DNA of 43,733 nt from Rhodospirillaceae bacterium (GTDB lineage: Bacteria; Pseudomonadota; Alphaproteobacteria; Thalassobaculales; Thalassobaculaceae). The DNA is taken from assembly GCA_002690995.1 (NCBI GenBank), contig NZGS01000088.1:1-43733 (forward strand), given 5' to 3'. The first letter of the stretch is position 1. Every line of letters starts with the position of its first letter. Below, piece by piece: positions 34,519-43,733 of the stretch. Both the position numbers and the translations under genes were made by a program. Under the pieces are notes generated by a model that saw only the letters and a list, made by a program, of their open reading frames with translations, ran no database searches and had not been told where the DNA came from.

Positions 34519-36051
34519 ATGAAAAAAATTTCCCAATTAGCCAAACCTACAGGATACGTAGTTGACAAACCTCTTGGCTTTTTGCTTGACGTTAAGATGC
34601 TTTTTTTGGTGCTATTGCTATCGCTTCATCCACTTTCGACGGCGAATGCGTTGCCCGAAAGTTTCGCCGATTTGGCGGCAAAGTTACTGCCGTCAGTCGT
34701 TAATATCTCTACAACTCAGATTGTAGAGCAGGGTGGTAACCCGCGTCATAACTTTCCACAATTTCCACCAGGTTCGCCTTTTGAGGAATTTTTCAAGGAT
34801 TTTATGGAGCGAAACGGCCGAAAAGGTGAGGTGCCAAACAGTGGGAAGCCCCGCCGGCGCGCGCGCTCTCTTGGTTCGGGTTTCATAATCGACTCAACCG
34901 GTATTATTATAACTAATAATCACGTCATCGCTGATGCAGACGAAGTCAAGGTTAGGTTGCAAGATGAAACTGAATTCAAAGCAAAAATTCTTGGCCGCGA
35001 TCCCAAAACAGATTTAGCCGTTTTAAGTATTGATCCCGGTAAAAGAAAACTCTCAGCTGTGGCTTTTGGCGACTCAGACAAGTTGCGAGTTGGGGACTGG
35101 GTTGTGGCGATAGGTAACCCTTTTGGCTTGGGAGGTACCGTTACGGCAGGGATCGTTTCTGCGAGAGGTAGAGATATAAATCAAGGACCATATGACGATT
35201 TCATTCAAACCGACGCGTCCATTAACAAGGGTAATTCTGGAGGGCCTCTGTTTAACCTGAAAGGGGAAGTTATCGGCATCAATACGGCGATTTTTTCTCA
35301 AAGCGGAGGGTCCGTAGGAATAGGGTTCGCGGTAGCCTCGCGACTTGCGAAACCAGTCATAGCCCAATTGAGAGACTTCGGGCGTACTAGGAGAGGTTGG
35401 CTTGGTGTAAGAATCCAAATGGTAACAGACGAAATTGCAGATAGCTTTGGCCTTAAAGATACATCTGGTGCCTTAGTGGCTGAGGTTTCGCAAAATGGTC
35501 CTGCAAAAAAAGCTGGTATTAAACCAGGGGATGTCATTTTGACCTTTAACGGTAAAAAGGTTGAAGCGATGAGGAGGTTGCCTCGGATTGTAGCTGAAAC
35601 ACCTATCGGTATAGACGTGCCCGTTGAATTATGGCGAAGCGGCAAGAAGATGAAAATAATAGTCCGAATAGGTGAACTTGAAGAGGACACTGTGAAAAAG
35701 GCATCGGGATCTCCTAACGATGAAGACGAGAAAAAGCCCAAGTCAGTTAAGTTAGATCGATTGGGTTTGTCGTTGGAAGATATGAACTCGAAGTTAAGGA
35801 AGAAATTTTCGATTGATGCAAACGTTAAGGGTGTGGTTGTTACAAAATTAGATTCAAATGGTTTAGCTGCAGAGAAGGGTGTTCGCTTAGGCGATGTACT
35901 AGTTGAAGTTGATCAAACAAAGGTACGAACAGCTGTGGCTGTCAAAATGCTAATAACGAAAATTATCGAGTCAAAAAATAAAAAGTCGGTTCTTTTCACA
36001 ATTAATCGGCAGGGTTCTATAAGATTTCTTGGATTGCGCGTCGCTGAATAG
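34519..36051 (+). CDS. degP: Do-family periplasmic serine protease (DegP/DegQ type)
   Basis: A 510-residue HtrA-family protease/chaperone for misfolded envelope proteins. The catalytic triad is His135 (TNNHVIADA), Asp165 (KTDLAVLSI) and Ser240 (NKGNSGGPL). Two PDZ domains follow (about residues 290-380 and 405-505). The export signal is long: about 25 polar residues precede the hydrophobic core MLFLVLLLSLHPLS and a cleavage site near TANA (residue 44). A shorter start inside the frame (ATG at 34597, MLFLVLL) would also give a normal signal peptide, but the GAGGAC site and ATG at 34519 fit the longer one. It is the end of the hflK-hflC-DUF2065-degP group; both products act on damaged membrane or periplasmic proteins. 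Confidence 0.95.
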   Translation: MKKISQLAKPTGYVVDKPLGFLLDVKMLFLVLLLSLHPLSTANALPESFADLAAKLLPSVVNISTTQIVEQGGNPRHNFPQFPPGSPFEEFFKDFMERNGRKGEVPNSGKPRRRARSLGSGFIIDSTGIIITNNHVIADADEVKVRLQDETEFKAKILGRDPKTDLAVLSIDPGKRKLSAVAFGDSDKLRVGDWVVAIGNPFGLGGTVTAGIVSARGRDINQGPYDDFIQTDASINKGNSGGPLFNLKGEVIGINTAIFSQSGGSVGIGFAVASRLAKPVIAQLRDFGRTRRGWLGVRIQMVTDEIADSFGLKDTSGALVAEVSQNGPAKKAGIKPGDVILTFNGKKVEAMRRLPRIVAETPIGIDVPVELWRSGKKMKIIVRIGELEEDTVKKASGSPNDEDEKKPKSVKLDRLGLSLEDMNSKLRKKFSIDANVKGVVVTKLDSNGLAAEKGVRLGDVLVEVDQTKVRTAVAVKMLITKIIESKNKKSVLFTINRQGSIRFLGLRVAE

Positions 36052-36092
36052 TTTGTCTTATGATGGCAGGGTAGTCTCGATGAACTATGGTA

Positions 36093-36992
36093 TTATGTGA
36101 TAAACTCGTTTTCTGCGAACCCTTGTAGGAACAAAACCCCTCTGAGGTCGCAATGTTCAATTATATTGGAAACGTGTTTTTTTACTACTGGTTTAGGCCT
36201 GAACCCTACTCCTAAACCGGCCTCTGCGAGCATGGGTATATCATTTGCACCGTCTCCAACGGCTAGAGTATCGTTCCTCGATATTTCTAATCTTTTGCAT
36301 CTTTGATCAAGTATCGCGGCTTTTGTATTTCCATCGATTACGGGCGGTTTTAAATTACCTGTAACAATGGACGAATCGACAACCAAAGTGTTTCCATAGC
36401 AAAGATCAAAATTAAGTTTTTCCCTTACGATTTCTGTGATTACTGTAAAACCACCTGATACCAAGGCTGTGGCCGCTCCATTGGCTTTCATTGTTGTCAC
36501 TAATGTACTGGCGCCTTTAGTTATCAAAAGTTTTTCAAGTACAAATTCGATCAATTGATTTATATTAAGGCCTGCTAATAATTTAACCCTCTTCCTTAAA
36601 GCAGTTTCAAAGTCTATGTCTCCATTCATGGCCTTCTCCGTGATCATAGCTATTTCGCGCTCTTTACCAATGGCATGGCCAATTTCATCAAGTGTCTCTA
36701 TTTGTAAAATTGTAGAATCCATATCAGCTAAGAGCATCTTTTTGCGTCGATTTACATTCTTTTGGATGTTTTTATCCACGGGCACTCGTTCTAAAAATAA
36801 TCCCACTGATTCAAGTGCTACGTCTTTAGGAATACCATCAAAATTTATTTCCGCTGCCATTCCTTGAGCCAACCAACAATTGGAGCAATTGTTTGCGCCT
36901 TTTGAAAATAACAATTGCTCCACCTGATGAACTAATTCAGGATGTAATTTGTATATTAAGCGATCTGAAGTAAGTGTGAGGACGAGTGTCAT
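36093..36992 (-). CDS. serB: Phosphoserine phosphatase
   Basis: Last step of serine synthesis: phosphoserine to serine. It is a HAD-type hydrolase of 299 residues. The nucleophile motif is LLADMDSTIL near residue 90, motif II is ALVSGGFTVI, and motif III/IV is TLAVGDGANDIPMLAEAGLGVGF. The N-terminal 80 residues form a regulatory-type domain (weak ACT similarity). I chose ATG 36992 (MTLVLTLTSD) over an ATG six codons upstream; the longer form would overlap the divergent miaA promoter region. It is convergent with degP and divergent from miaA. Confidence 0.93.
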   Translation of the reverse strand: MTLVLTLTSDRLIYKLHPELVHQVEQLLFSKGANNCSNCWLAQGMAAEINFDGIPKDVALESVGLFLERVPVDKNIQKNVNRRKKMLLADMDSTILQIETLDEIGHAIGKEREIAMITEKAMNGDIDFETALRKRVKLLAGLNINQLIEFVLEKLLITKGASTLVTTMKANGAATALVSGGFTVITEIVREKLNFDLCYGNTLVVDSSIVTGNLKPPVIDGNTKAAILDQRCKRLEISRNDTLAVGDGANDIPMLAEAGLGVGFRPKPVVKKHVSNIIEHCDLRGVLFLQGFAENEFIT

Positions 36993-37052
36993 AGTTAATT
37001 TATGCCCCAATGTGATGATAAATGTCTATATTCCTTGACGAGTAATTCATAC

Positions 37053-37976
37053 ATGAAAGCAGTAATAATTTGTGGCCCGACAGGTGCTGGCAAGTCGAGC
37101 CTGGCGTTGAATCTGGCTGAAAAATTTAAAGGTGTGATTATAAATGCTGATTCAGTACAGATATACCGTGAAATAAAAATTCTTTCAGGTAGACCAACCT
37201 TTGATGATTACCGACAAGCACCTCATCGTCTTTATGGGATAATGTCGATTTTTAAGCCTTGTACCCTTGGCATTTGGAGAAAAATGGCACTCGAAACAAT
37301 TAAGGAATGCGAGCGCTCTGGACGTCTCCCTATCATATGTGGTGGAACAGGTCTTTATATAAAGTTTTTGCTAAACGAATTATCAGCCATCCCCGAAGTA
37401 CCTCCATCTATAAAATTAGAGGCGAGAGAAAAGTTAGAGGATTTGGGTAACGAGAATTTCAGAGAGCTACTGTCAAAAAATGATCCTGTTTCCGCTCGTC
37501 GGATTAAATCAGGTGATACAAATCGTTTGTTACGAGCATGGGAAGTATTAACGGCAACAAACAAACCTCTTTCCTATTGGCATGAACAGTCAAGGGAAAC
37601 AGAATCTCAGCATAGGTTTTTCAAAGTTTGTTTAATGCCAGAAAGAAAGGCCCTGTACTCAAAATGCGATAAACGGTTTCTGGACTTTATCGAACAAGGA
37701 GCCGCAGAGGAAGCACGAGCACTTGATTTTATAAATGTTAGCCCTGAGCTACCCGCATCGAAAACACTTGGCTTACTTGAGTTAATTAAATATACCAGAG
37801 GCGAACTCGGATTAAGTGATGCTATAGCGCAAGCCCAGAGGACAACTCGTCGATATGCAAAAAGGCAGTTAACTTGGTTTCGTCATCAATTAGATGAAGA
37901 TTTTTTAATTCAAAATCTGCGCTGTAGAAAAACAGTGTCGGACTGTTTAAAAAAAATAGTGAATTTTCTTGGGTAA
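37053..37976 (+). CDS. miaA: tRNA dimethylallyltransferase
   Basis: Adds a dimethylallyl group to A37 of tRNAs reading UNN codons. A 307-residue protein with the P-loop ICGPTGAGKSSLAL at the N terminus, then INADSVQIYREIKILSGRP (the substrate-side Asp-Ser-x-Gln motif), ICGGTGLYIKFLL, and the C-terminal RRYAKRQLTWFRHQ, which contacts the tRNA. I chose ATG 37053 (MKAVIICGPTG); an ATG 17 codons upstream would overlap the serB start. It is followed by a 229-base gap before ilvB. Confidence 0.95.
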   Translation: MKAVIICGPTGAGKSSLALNLAEKFKGVIINADSVQIYREIKILSGRPTFDDYRQAPHRLYGIMSIFKPCTLGIWRKMALETIKECERSGRLPIICGGTGLYIKFLLNELSAIPEVPPSIKLEAREKLEDLGNENFRELLSKNDPVSARRIKSGDTNRLLRAWEVLTATNKPLSYWHEQSRETESQHRFFKVCLMPERKALYSKCDKRFLDFIEQGAAEEARALDFINVSPELPASKTLGLLELIKYTRGELGLSDAIAQAQRTTRRYAKRQLTWFRHQLDEDFLIQNLRCRKTVSDCLKKIVNFLG

Positions 37977-38141
37977 TATTTATTTGCGAAAGATATAGAT
38001 AATTTTTTGAGCTAAATCTTTCCTGCAAAGTTCTTTCAGAGATTATTTGCGCAATAATTGGAAAGATCGATCATTAAAAACCTCTGAATAACTCGATATT
38101 TGATTGACGCTATTACTGGATTAAGGTAATTCTTCTGCCCA

Positions 38142-38161
38142 CAAATCGTTCAGACGATTTG
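38142..38161 (+). promoter_or_regulatory. Perfect hairpin in the ilvB leader
   Basis: CAAATCGT and ACGATTTG pair over 8 bases around the tetraloop TCAG, 45 bases before the ilvB ATG. No T tract follows, so it is not a simple terminator. It could be a leader structure or a protein-binding dyad controlling the acetolactate synthase genes. The remainder of the 229-base gap shows a weaker dyad (GAAAGAT 37988-37994 with ATCTTTC 38016-38022) and nothing else. Confidence 0.4.
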
Positions 38162-38205
38162 GCCATCAAACAATCAACGCAACACCTTTAAAGAAAAAAC
38201 GGTAA

Positions 38206-39993
38206 ATGACAGGCGAACCAAACATTGCTAGAAGACCAACAGAACATCTCTCGGGCGCCGGGGTAATTGTTAAAGCTCTCCAGGATCAAGGTGTTGAAGT
38301 TATTTTTGGTTATCCTGGAGGTGCTGTACTTCCCCTCTATGATGAACTTTTTAAAACTAATAACCTTCGACATATTTTAGTCCGCCACGAGCAGGCGGCG
38401 GTGCACGCTGCCGAAGGGTACGCGCGATCAACTGGAAAAATAGGCGTAGTGCTCGTGACATCTGGTCCCGGTGCTACCAATGCTGTAACAGGATTGACAG
38501 ATGCTCTGATGGACAGCATTCCTATAGTTTGCTTAACAGGTCAGGTTCCAACGCACTTAATTGGCACAGACGCTTTCCAGGAGGCTGATACAACAGGAAT
38601 TACCAGAGCATGTACGAAGCATAACTATCTGGTAAAAAAATCTGATGAATTATCGGATGTTATGCATGAAGCATTCTATGTGGCCGCAAATGGTCGGCCA
38701 GGACCAGTCGTAGTGGACTTGCCAAAAGATATATTATTTGCTGACGCTCCGTATTTTGCTCCAAAAGATGTTAGGCCATGTGCATATCAACCTAAAACGA
38801 ATGGCGATTTAACGAAAATTGAACAAGCGGCAGAGCTGCTTTCTAAAGCTCAACGTCCAATCATCTACGGCGGCGGTGGCCTGATAAACTCAGGACCAGC
38901 CGCCTGTAAGCTACTTAAAGAATTTGCAGAAATAACTGGGTTTCCCGTTACTTTAACTCTAATGGGTTTAGGAGCGTTTCCTGCGTCCAATTCAAATTTT
39001 CTAGGAATGCTGGGGATGCACGGCACATACGAAGCAAATTTAGCAATGCATAATTGCGACGTAATGTTGAATATTGGTGCTCGCTTTGATGATCGAGTAA
39101 CCGGAAGGATCGATGCATTTTCTCCGCACGCAACAAAGATACATATAGACATAGACCAATCGTCAATTAACAAAAACGTCTTAGCAGATATTCCCATTCT
39201 TGGTGACGCAGAGCGTGTTTTAACAACAATGATTGATTATTGGAAAAAGAAAAAATTGTCGCCGAGAGCAGATAGTCTGAAATCCTGGTGGAGTGAAATC
39301 AATTCTTGGAGAGGCAAGGAGTGTCTAAAATTTGAACAAGAAGGGAAAATTATCAAACCTCAGTTTGCTATTAAAAGGCTTTTTGAGAAGACGCAAAATA
39401 GAGACGTTTTTATAAGTACTGAAGTTGGTCAGCACCAAATGTGGGCTGCCCAATATTTCGGCTTTGATAAACCAAATAGATGGATGACGTCTGGCGGTCT
39501 AGGAACAATGGGCTATGGCCTACCTGCAGCTATGGGAACTCAGGTCGCGCATCCTGATGCGCTTGTGATAGATATAGCCGGGGATGCATCTATATTAATG
39601 AATATGCAGGAGTTTTCCACGATTATTCAATATCGACTGCCGGTAAAAGTTTTCATTATTAATAACCAATGGATGGGTATGGTAAGGCAGTGGCAGGAAC
39701 TAAATCACGGTAGCAGATATTCCCAAAGCTATACTGAGTCATTGCCCGATTTTATTCAGTTAGCGCAGTCTTTTGGGGGAACCGGTATGGTAGCGGAAAC
39801 GGTTGATGATTTAGATAAGGTAATTGACGAAATGATTAATTCAGAGACATTTTTTATAGCCGACATCCGCGTTCAAAAAGAAGAAAGTTGCTTCCCGATG
39901 ATACCGTCTGGCGCAGCACATAATGAGATGATCCTGAGTGCTAAAGATACGGAAAACTCTAAAACGTCTGCTGAAGGAATGGCACTAGTTTGA
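38206..39993 (+). CDS. ilvB: Acetolactate synthase large subunit
   Basis: The thiamine-diphosphate enzyme that makes acetolactate or acetohydroxybutyrate, first common step of valine/leucine/isoleucine synthesis. A 595-residue protein with catalytic Glu62 (VRHEQAAVHAAEG), the FAD-region GARFDDRVTGRID, and the ThDP/Mg motif DIAGDASILMNMQE ending in INNQWMG. All three domains are full length. Also called ilvI or ilvX in some genomes. The next gene is the regulatory subunit, 64 bases on. No ilvC follows in the window. Confidence 0.96.
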   Translation: MTGEPNIARRPTEHLSGAGVIVKALQDQGVEVIFGYPGGAVLPLYDELFKTNNLRHILVRHEQAAVHAAEGYARSTGKIGVVLVTSGPGATNAVTGLTDALMDSIPIVCLTGQVPTHLIGTDAFQEADTTGITRACTKHNYLVKKSDELSDVMHEAFYVAANGRPGPVVVDLPKDILFADAPYFAPKDVRPCAYQPKTNGDLTKIEQAAELLSKAQRPIIYGGGGLINSGPAACKLLKEFAEITGFPVTLTLMGLGAFPASNSNFLGMLGMHGTYEANLAMHNCDVMLNIGARFDDRVTGRIDAFSPHATKIHIDIDQSSINKNVLADIPILGDAERVLTTMIDYWKKKKLSPRADSLKSWWSEINSWRGKECLKFEQEGKIIKPQFAIKRLFEKTQNRDVFISTEVGQHQMWAAQYFGFDKPNRWMTSGGLGTMGYGLPAAMGTQVAHPDALVIDIAGDASILMNMQEFSTIIQYRLPVKVFIINNQWMGMVRQWQELNHGSRYSQSYTESLPDFIQLAQSFGGTGMVAETVDDLDKVIDEMINSETFFIADIRVQKEESCFPMIPSGAAHNEMILSAKDTENSKTSAEGMALV

Positions 39994-40057
39994 TCATCAA
40001 TAACGAGTAGTTAAAACATTGGGTTAAACTTCCTAATCGGTTAAAAGGAGCAGACTG

Positions 40058-40594
40058 TTGAGTTCACAAAAGCCCAACCCAAACCGAAGGCATACGATCG
40101 CAGTTTTAGTCGATAACGAGCCCGGTGTGCTAGCAAGGGTGATAGGCCTTTTTGCTGGTAGAGGGTACAACATTGAGAGCTTAACTGTGTCTGAAATAGA
40201 CTCTGTTAAGGGGTACTCTCGTATTACAATCGTTACTTCCGGTACCGATATGGTCATTGAACAAATTAAAGCTCTTCTAGATCGCTTGGTTCCAGTGCAC
40301 ATGGTTGAAGACCTTACCGTTCAAGGCCCTTGTCTTGAGCGGGAGTTGGCTCTCGTTAAAGTTATAAACGGCGGGGAAAGCCGTATTGAAGCGCTGCGTA
40401 TTGCTGATATGTTTCGAGCGCGCGCTATCGATAGTACACTAAACAGCTTTGTTTTTGAACTGACTGGAAGTCCAAAGAAATTAAATGCTTTTACAGAGTT
40501 AATGTCAGGGTTGGGAGAGACGGAAATTACACGTGGAGGGGTAGTCGCAATAGCGCGCGGTAGTGGAATTGGTTTACAGAATGCCAAAAGTTAA
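40058..40594 (+). CDS. ilvH: Acetolactate synthase small (regulatory) subunit
   Basis: A 178-residue ACT-domain protein that gives valine feedback inhibition to IlvB. The N-terminal ACT domain is HTIAVLVDNEPGVLARVIGLFAGRGYNIESL, and the C-terminal half begins near LERELALVKV. The start is TTG at 40058, preceded by AAAGGAG at a good distance; no in-frame ATG lies before the ACT domain. In many alphaproteobacteria ilvC follows; here the next gene is mreB, 171 bases away, on the same strand. Confidence 0.95.
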   Translation: MSSQKPNPNRRHTIAVLVDNEPGVLARVIGLFAGRGYNIESLTVSEIDSVKGYSRITIVTSGTDMVIEQIKALLDRLVPVHMVEDLTVQGPCLERELALVKVINGGESRIEALRIADMFRARAIDSTLNSFVFELTGSPKKLNAFTELMSGLGETEITRGGVVAIARGSGIGLQNAKS

Positions 40595-40765
40595 ATAGCA
40601 ATGGCGTTTTGTTCTGGGCGAGCATAAATTACCTACTTTGGATTTTGGTTTATTAGCGTTTCGTGATACCGTTCTGGGGTGAAAATGTGAAGTTGGCCCT
40701 CTGGTTTCTAAATATGTCTAGATGTCTGAGAGTTAGTTAAAATATTCATCAATGGACTGAGTTAA

Positions 40766-41806
<1,041 letters not shown>

Positions 41807-41840
41807 GCTAACTCACGAGGTGGGTGGTAGAGGTTATTCA

Positions 41841-42710
41841 ATGGCTAGAAAACCAGTTTTATTTTCAAGTCTTGTCAAGCCGCTAAAGGCCTGGTGGCAA
41901 AAAACTTTCTTCGCCGTTGGTATAGTGGCCTCTATTCTTTTTATGATGATGGATCGTGTAGAAGTAAGTTATGTTAAGGAAATTCGAATAAACCTTACAG
42001 ACGCTGTCCTGCCAATAACGCAAGCCATTTTCCATCCGATCAATTCAATCTCTAATTTTGTTGATGACTTTAAAAACTTGAACCAGGCTCATGAGGTAGT
42101 GAAGGTACTCGAGGCGCAGGTGAGGGAGTTGCAAGAAGAACTTATTGTGACCCAAGGTCTCATGACTCAAAATAAAAGGCTGAAAGAGCAAACGAATTTT
42201 GTAGATTTTCCTGATACAAAAATTATTACTGGGCGTGTGGTTGCTCACTCGGGAGGACCATTTGTAAAAAGTATGCTGATTAATATTGGTCAAGATAATG
42301 GTGCTCGTTTAGGGCAGGCAGTTATGTCTGAATATGGGCTTGTCGGTGTAATTGTAGAGGTAGCAAGTAGTTTCGCACGGGTGCTCCAGATTACAGATAT
42401 TAACTCTCAAATACCAGTCGTAACGGAAAACACGCGTGACCCGGCTATCATCAAGGGTGACAACAGTAGGTTTCTTAAATTGAAATTTATGCCGAATGAC
42501 TCTCTTTTAGCGGTTGGAGATAAAATACTGACATCTGGGCATGGGGGGCTTCTACCACCAGATATTCCAATAGGACACATAGCAGAGATAGATGGCACAA
42601 GTGTGCTAGTCAGCTCATTAGTGGATTGGAACCGATTAGATTATATCAGAATTTTAGATTATCGTTTTGCTGATGATCTATCTCAACACTTAAATAATCC
42701 ATCAGACTAA
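41841..42710 (+). CDS. mreC: Rod-shape determining protein MreC
   Basis: A 289-residue bitopic protein linking MreB to the periplasmic wall enzymes. ATG 41841 (MARKPVLFSSLV) behind AGAGG is preferred; a GTG 16 codons upstream would overlap mreB. One N-terminal helix (FFAVGIVASILFMMM) is followed by a coiled coil at about 65-110 and the beta-barrel domain (GRVVAHSGGPFVKSMLINIGQDNGAR, VMSEYGLVGVIVEVASSFARVLQITD). It ends four bases before mreD. Confidence 0.93.
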   Translation: MARKPVLFSSLVKPLKAWWQKTFFAVGIVASILFMMMDRVEVSYVKEIRINLTDAVLPITQAIFHPINSISNFVDDFKNLNQAHEVVKVLEAQVRELQEELIVTQGLMTQNKRLKEQTNFVDFPDTKIITGRVVAHSGGPFVKSMLINIGQDNGARLGQAVMSEYGLVGVIVEVASSFARVLQITDINSQIPVVTENTRDPAIIKGDNSRFLKLKFMPNDSLLAVGDKILTSGHGGLLPPDIPIGHIAEIDGTSVLVSSLVDWNRLDYIRILDYRFADDLSQHLNNPSD

Positions 42711-42714
42711 CTCG

Positions 42715-43224
42715 ATGCGTGTAGTCTTTTCCCAAAGGCTTTCCGGGGGTTTTAAAAAAATTGTTCCCGAGATGTCGATCTTGTTCCTAATCATCTTAAG
42801 CGTGCAACCCCAAAGTGTTTTAGGGAATTCAGTAATCTCACCATTCCTTTGTTTGTCAGCGGTTTTTTATTGGTCACTTCATCGTCAAGGTCATCTCTAT
42901 GTTGTGACACTAATTATTTTAGGCATTATTTCAGATATACTTATTGGTGCAAGTTTAGGGTTCACTCCGATATTATTTCTTACAGTTTTTGCTATTTCAT
43001 CTTGGCAGAAAAAAAATGTGTTATTGAAACCTTTTTACTTGATCTGGGGTGTCTTTAGTTTGATTTCTGGACTTGCGTTTGTAATCGCATGGGCAATAAC
43101 CTTTTTTGTTTCTTTGCAATATGCGGACATTGGGCCCTTTGCCATACAGTATTTTATGACAGTGATAAGCTTTCCTATATTGGATTGGTTGTTGTCTCAT
43201 ATCCAAAGAGCAGTGGCGGTGTAA
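42715..43224 (+). CDS. mreD: Rod-shape determining protein MreD
   Basis: A 169-residue polytopic inner-membrane protein of the elongasome, with about five hydrophobic segments and few charges. PEMSILFLIILSVQP, and then the segment GIISDILIGASLGFTPILFLTVFAI with the small-residue/Asp pattern of MreD, support the call, along with its place between mreC and mrdA. The start is ATG 42715. Sequence similarity in this family is low, so position counts for much of the assignment. Confidence 0.85.
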   Translation: MRVVFSQRLSGGFKKIVPEMSILFLIILSVQPQSVLGNSVISPFLCLSAVFYWSLHRQGHLYVVTLIILGIISDILIGASLGFTPILFLTVFAISSWQKKNVLLKPFYLIWGVFSLISGLAFVIAWAITFFVSLQYADIGPFAIQYFMTVISFPILDWLLSHIQRAVAV

Positions 43225-43238
43225 CTCAGGCATCCAAA

Positions 43239-43733
43239 ATGAAGCAACATGAACGTCAGAAATTTCAGAAACTTATAAATAGAAGAACAGCTATTTTAGG
43301 AGGTATAAAGTTCTCCCTTTTTGCTGCGCTTGCAGGGCGGTTGTATTTTTTGCAAGTTGAAGAGGCAGAAAAGTATCGTACCTTAGCAGAAAATAACCAA
43401 TTTAATTTCGAGCTTTTACCTCCAATAAGGGGGCGAATTCTTGATCGCAACGGCATTCCACTTGCCACTAATAAAGATAATTTTAGGCTTGAAATAGTAT
43501 CAGAGCAGACAAAAGACGTAGCTGAAACTCTAAGAGTGCTACAGGAGATCATCAAAATCAGTCCAGAATCCGTTGAGAGAATATTAACTGAAACAAAGAA
43601 AAGACGTAGTTTTGTTCCGGTGCTAGTAGCTGAAAATTTGTCGCGTAAAGAAGTAGCGAAGATAGCAATTCAAACACCCTATTTGCCGGGTATAAAAATA
43701 GATATTGGTCAAACACGTTATTATCCTTTTAGA
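43239..43733 (+). CDS. mrdA: Penicillin-binding protein 2 (elongasome transpeptidase), 3' end outside the window
   Basis: The frame starts at ATG 43239 and is still open at the window end, so 165 residues are visible. A cytoplasmic lead with many basic residues and a single helix (TAILGGIKFSLFAALAGRLYFLQV) come first. ELLPPIRGRILDRNGIPLA is the classic N-terminal pedestal motif of class B penicillin-binding proteins. LVAENLSRKEVAKIAIQTPYLPGIKI continues the pedestal. The transpeptidase Ser lies beyond the window. As the fourth gene of mreB-mreC-mreD it is expected to be PBP2, usually followed by rodA. Confidence 0.93.
   Translation, partial: MKQHERQKFQKLINRRTAILGGIKFSLFAALAGRLYFLQVEEAEKYRTLAENNQFNFELLPPIRGRILDRNGIPLATNKDNFRLEIVSEQTKDVAETLRVLQEIIKISPESVERILTETKKRRSFVPVLVAENLSRKEVAKIAIQTPYLPGIKIDIGQTRYYPFR

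Noticed and set aside
35298-35741. 147-residue minus-strand open frame inside degP
   Set aside because: It is a shadow of the protease frame; no motifs or start context support it.
38098-38130. Possible leader peptide (TTG-initiated, with Ile and Leu codons) before ilvB
   Set aside because: Only nine codons, no ribosome-binding site, no clustered Ile/Leu/Val codons, and no terminator downstream.

Overview
The window looks like a chromosomal segment of a free-living, probably aquatic alphaproteobacterium of moderate to AT-leaning base composition. Evidence for the class: a circularly permuted two-piece tmRNA gene with the tag ANDNYAEARLAA, an alpha-type SspB beside it, a split ATP synthase in which only the F0 genes (atpI-B-E-F'-F) are present, the order mutY-dciA-dsbA-smc, and the block sspB ... 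thyA-folA-mrp-hflK-hflC-DUF2065-degP-serB-miaA-ilvBH. It may be close to Rhodospirillales or marine relatives. That placement is an inference; no rRNA is present to test it. I found no insertion sequence, prophage, CRISPR array, tRNA or rRNA gene.

Layout. Positions 1-4462 hold small housekeeping genes: a NIPSNAP protein cut by the window edge, gluQ, an alpha/beta-hydrolase, an HNH protein, and a minus-strand operon of a DedA/YqaA-like membrane protein, dsbB and coq7. Positions 4750-7895 are a tripartite TRAP transporter operon with one strong terminator hairpin between the binding protein and the permease genes and another at the end. Positions 7922-14658 are an accessory metabolic stretch: a nitroreductase, a ketopantoate-reductase-family enzyme, a two-domain VOC protein, a COG3618-type amidohydrolase, a 14-helix MFS exporter and a class IV aminotransferase. 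Their substrates cannot be read from sequence.

Positions 14660-20608 carry mutY, dciA, dsbA and smc (DNA repair, helicase loading, periplasmic thiol oxidation, chromosome condensation). Positions 20788-23367 are the F0 operon, followed on the same strand by an SCP-x type thiolase. Positions 24639-27797 are on the minus strand: tmRNA (ssrA), sspB, class I fumarase and apt. The tmRNA makes the degradation tag and SspB is the adaptor that hands tagged proteins to ClpXP, so both parts of that pathway sit side by side. A TPR/glycosyltransferase-like gene follows.

Positions 29526-36051 contain thyA-folA (abutting, coupled thymidylate/folate metabolism), mrp on the other strand, then hflK-hflC-DUF2065-degP, a membrane-protein quality-control group. 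Positions 36093-40594 hold serB, miaA and ilvB-ilvH. The window ends in the cell-shape operon mreB-mreC-mreD-mrdA, with mrdA cut by the window edge. Most of the window is conserved core genome. The points most worth checking are the permuted ssrA beside sspB, the internal terminator of the TRAP operon, the reduced zinc site of GluQ and the orphan catabolic-looking stretch at 7.9-14.7 kb.
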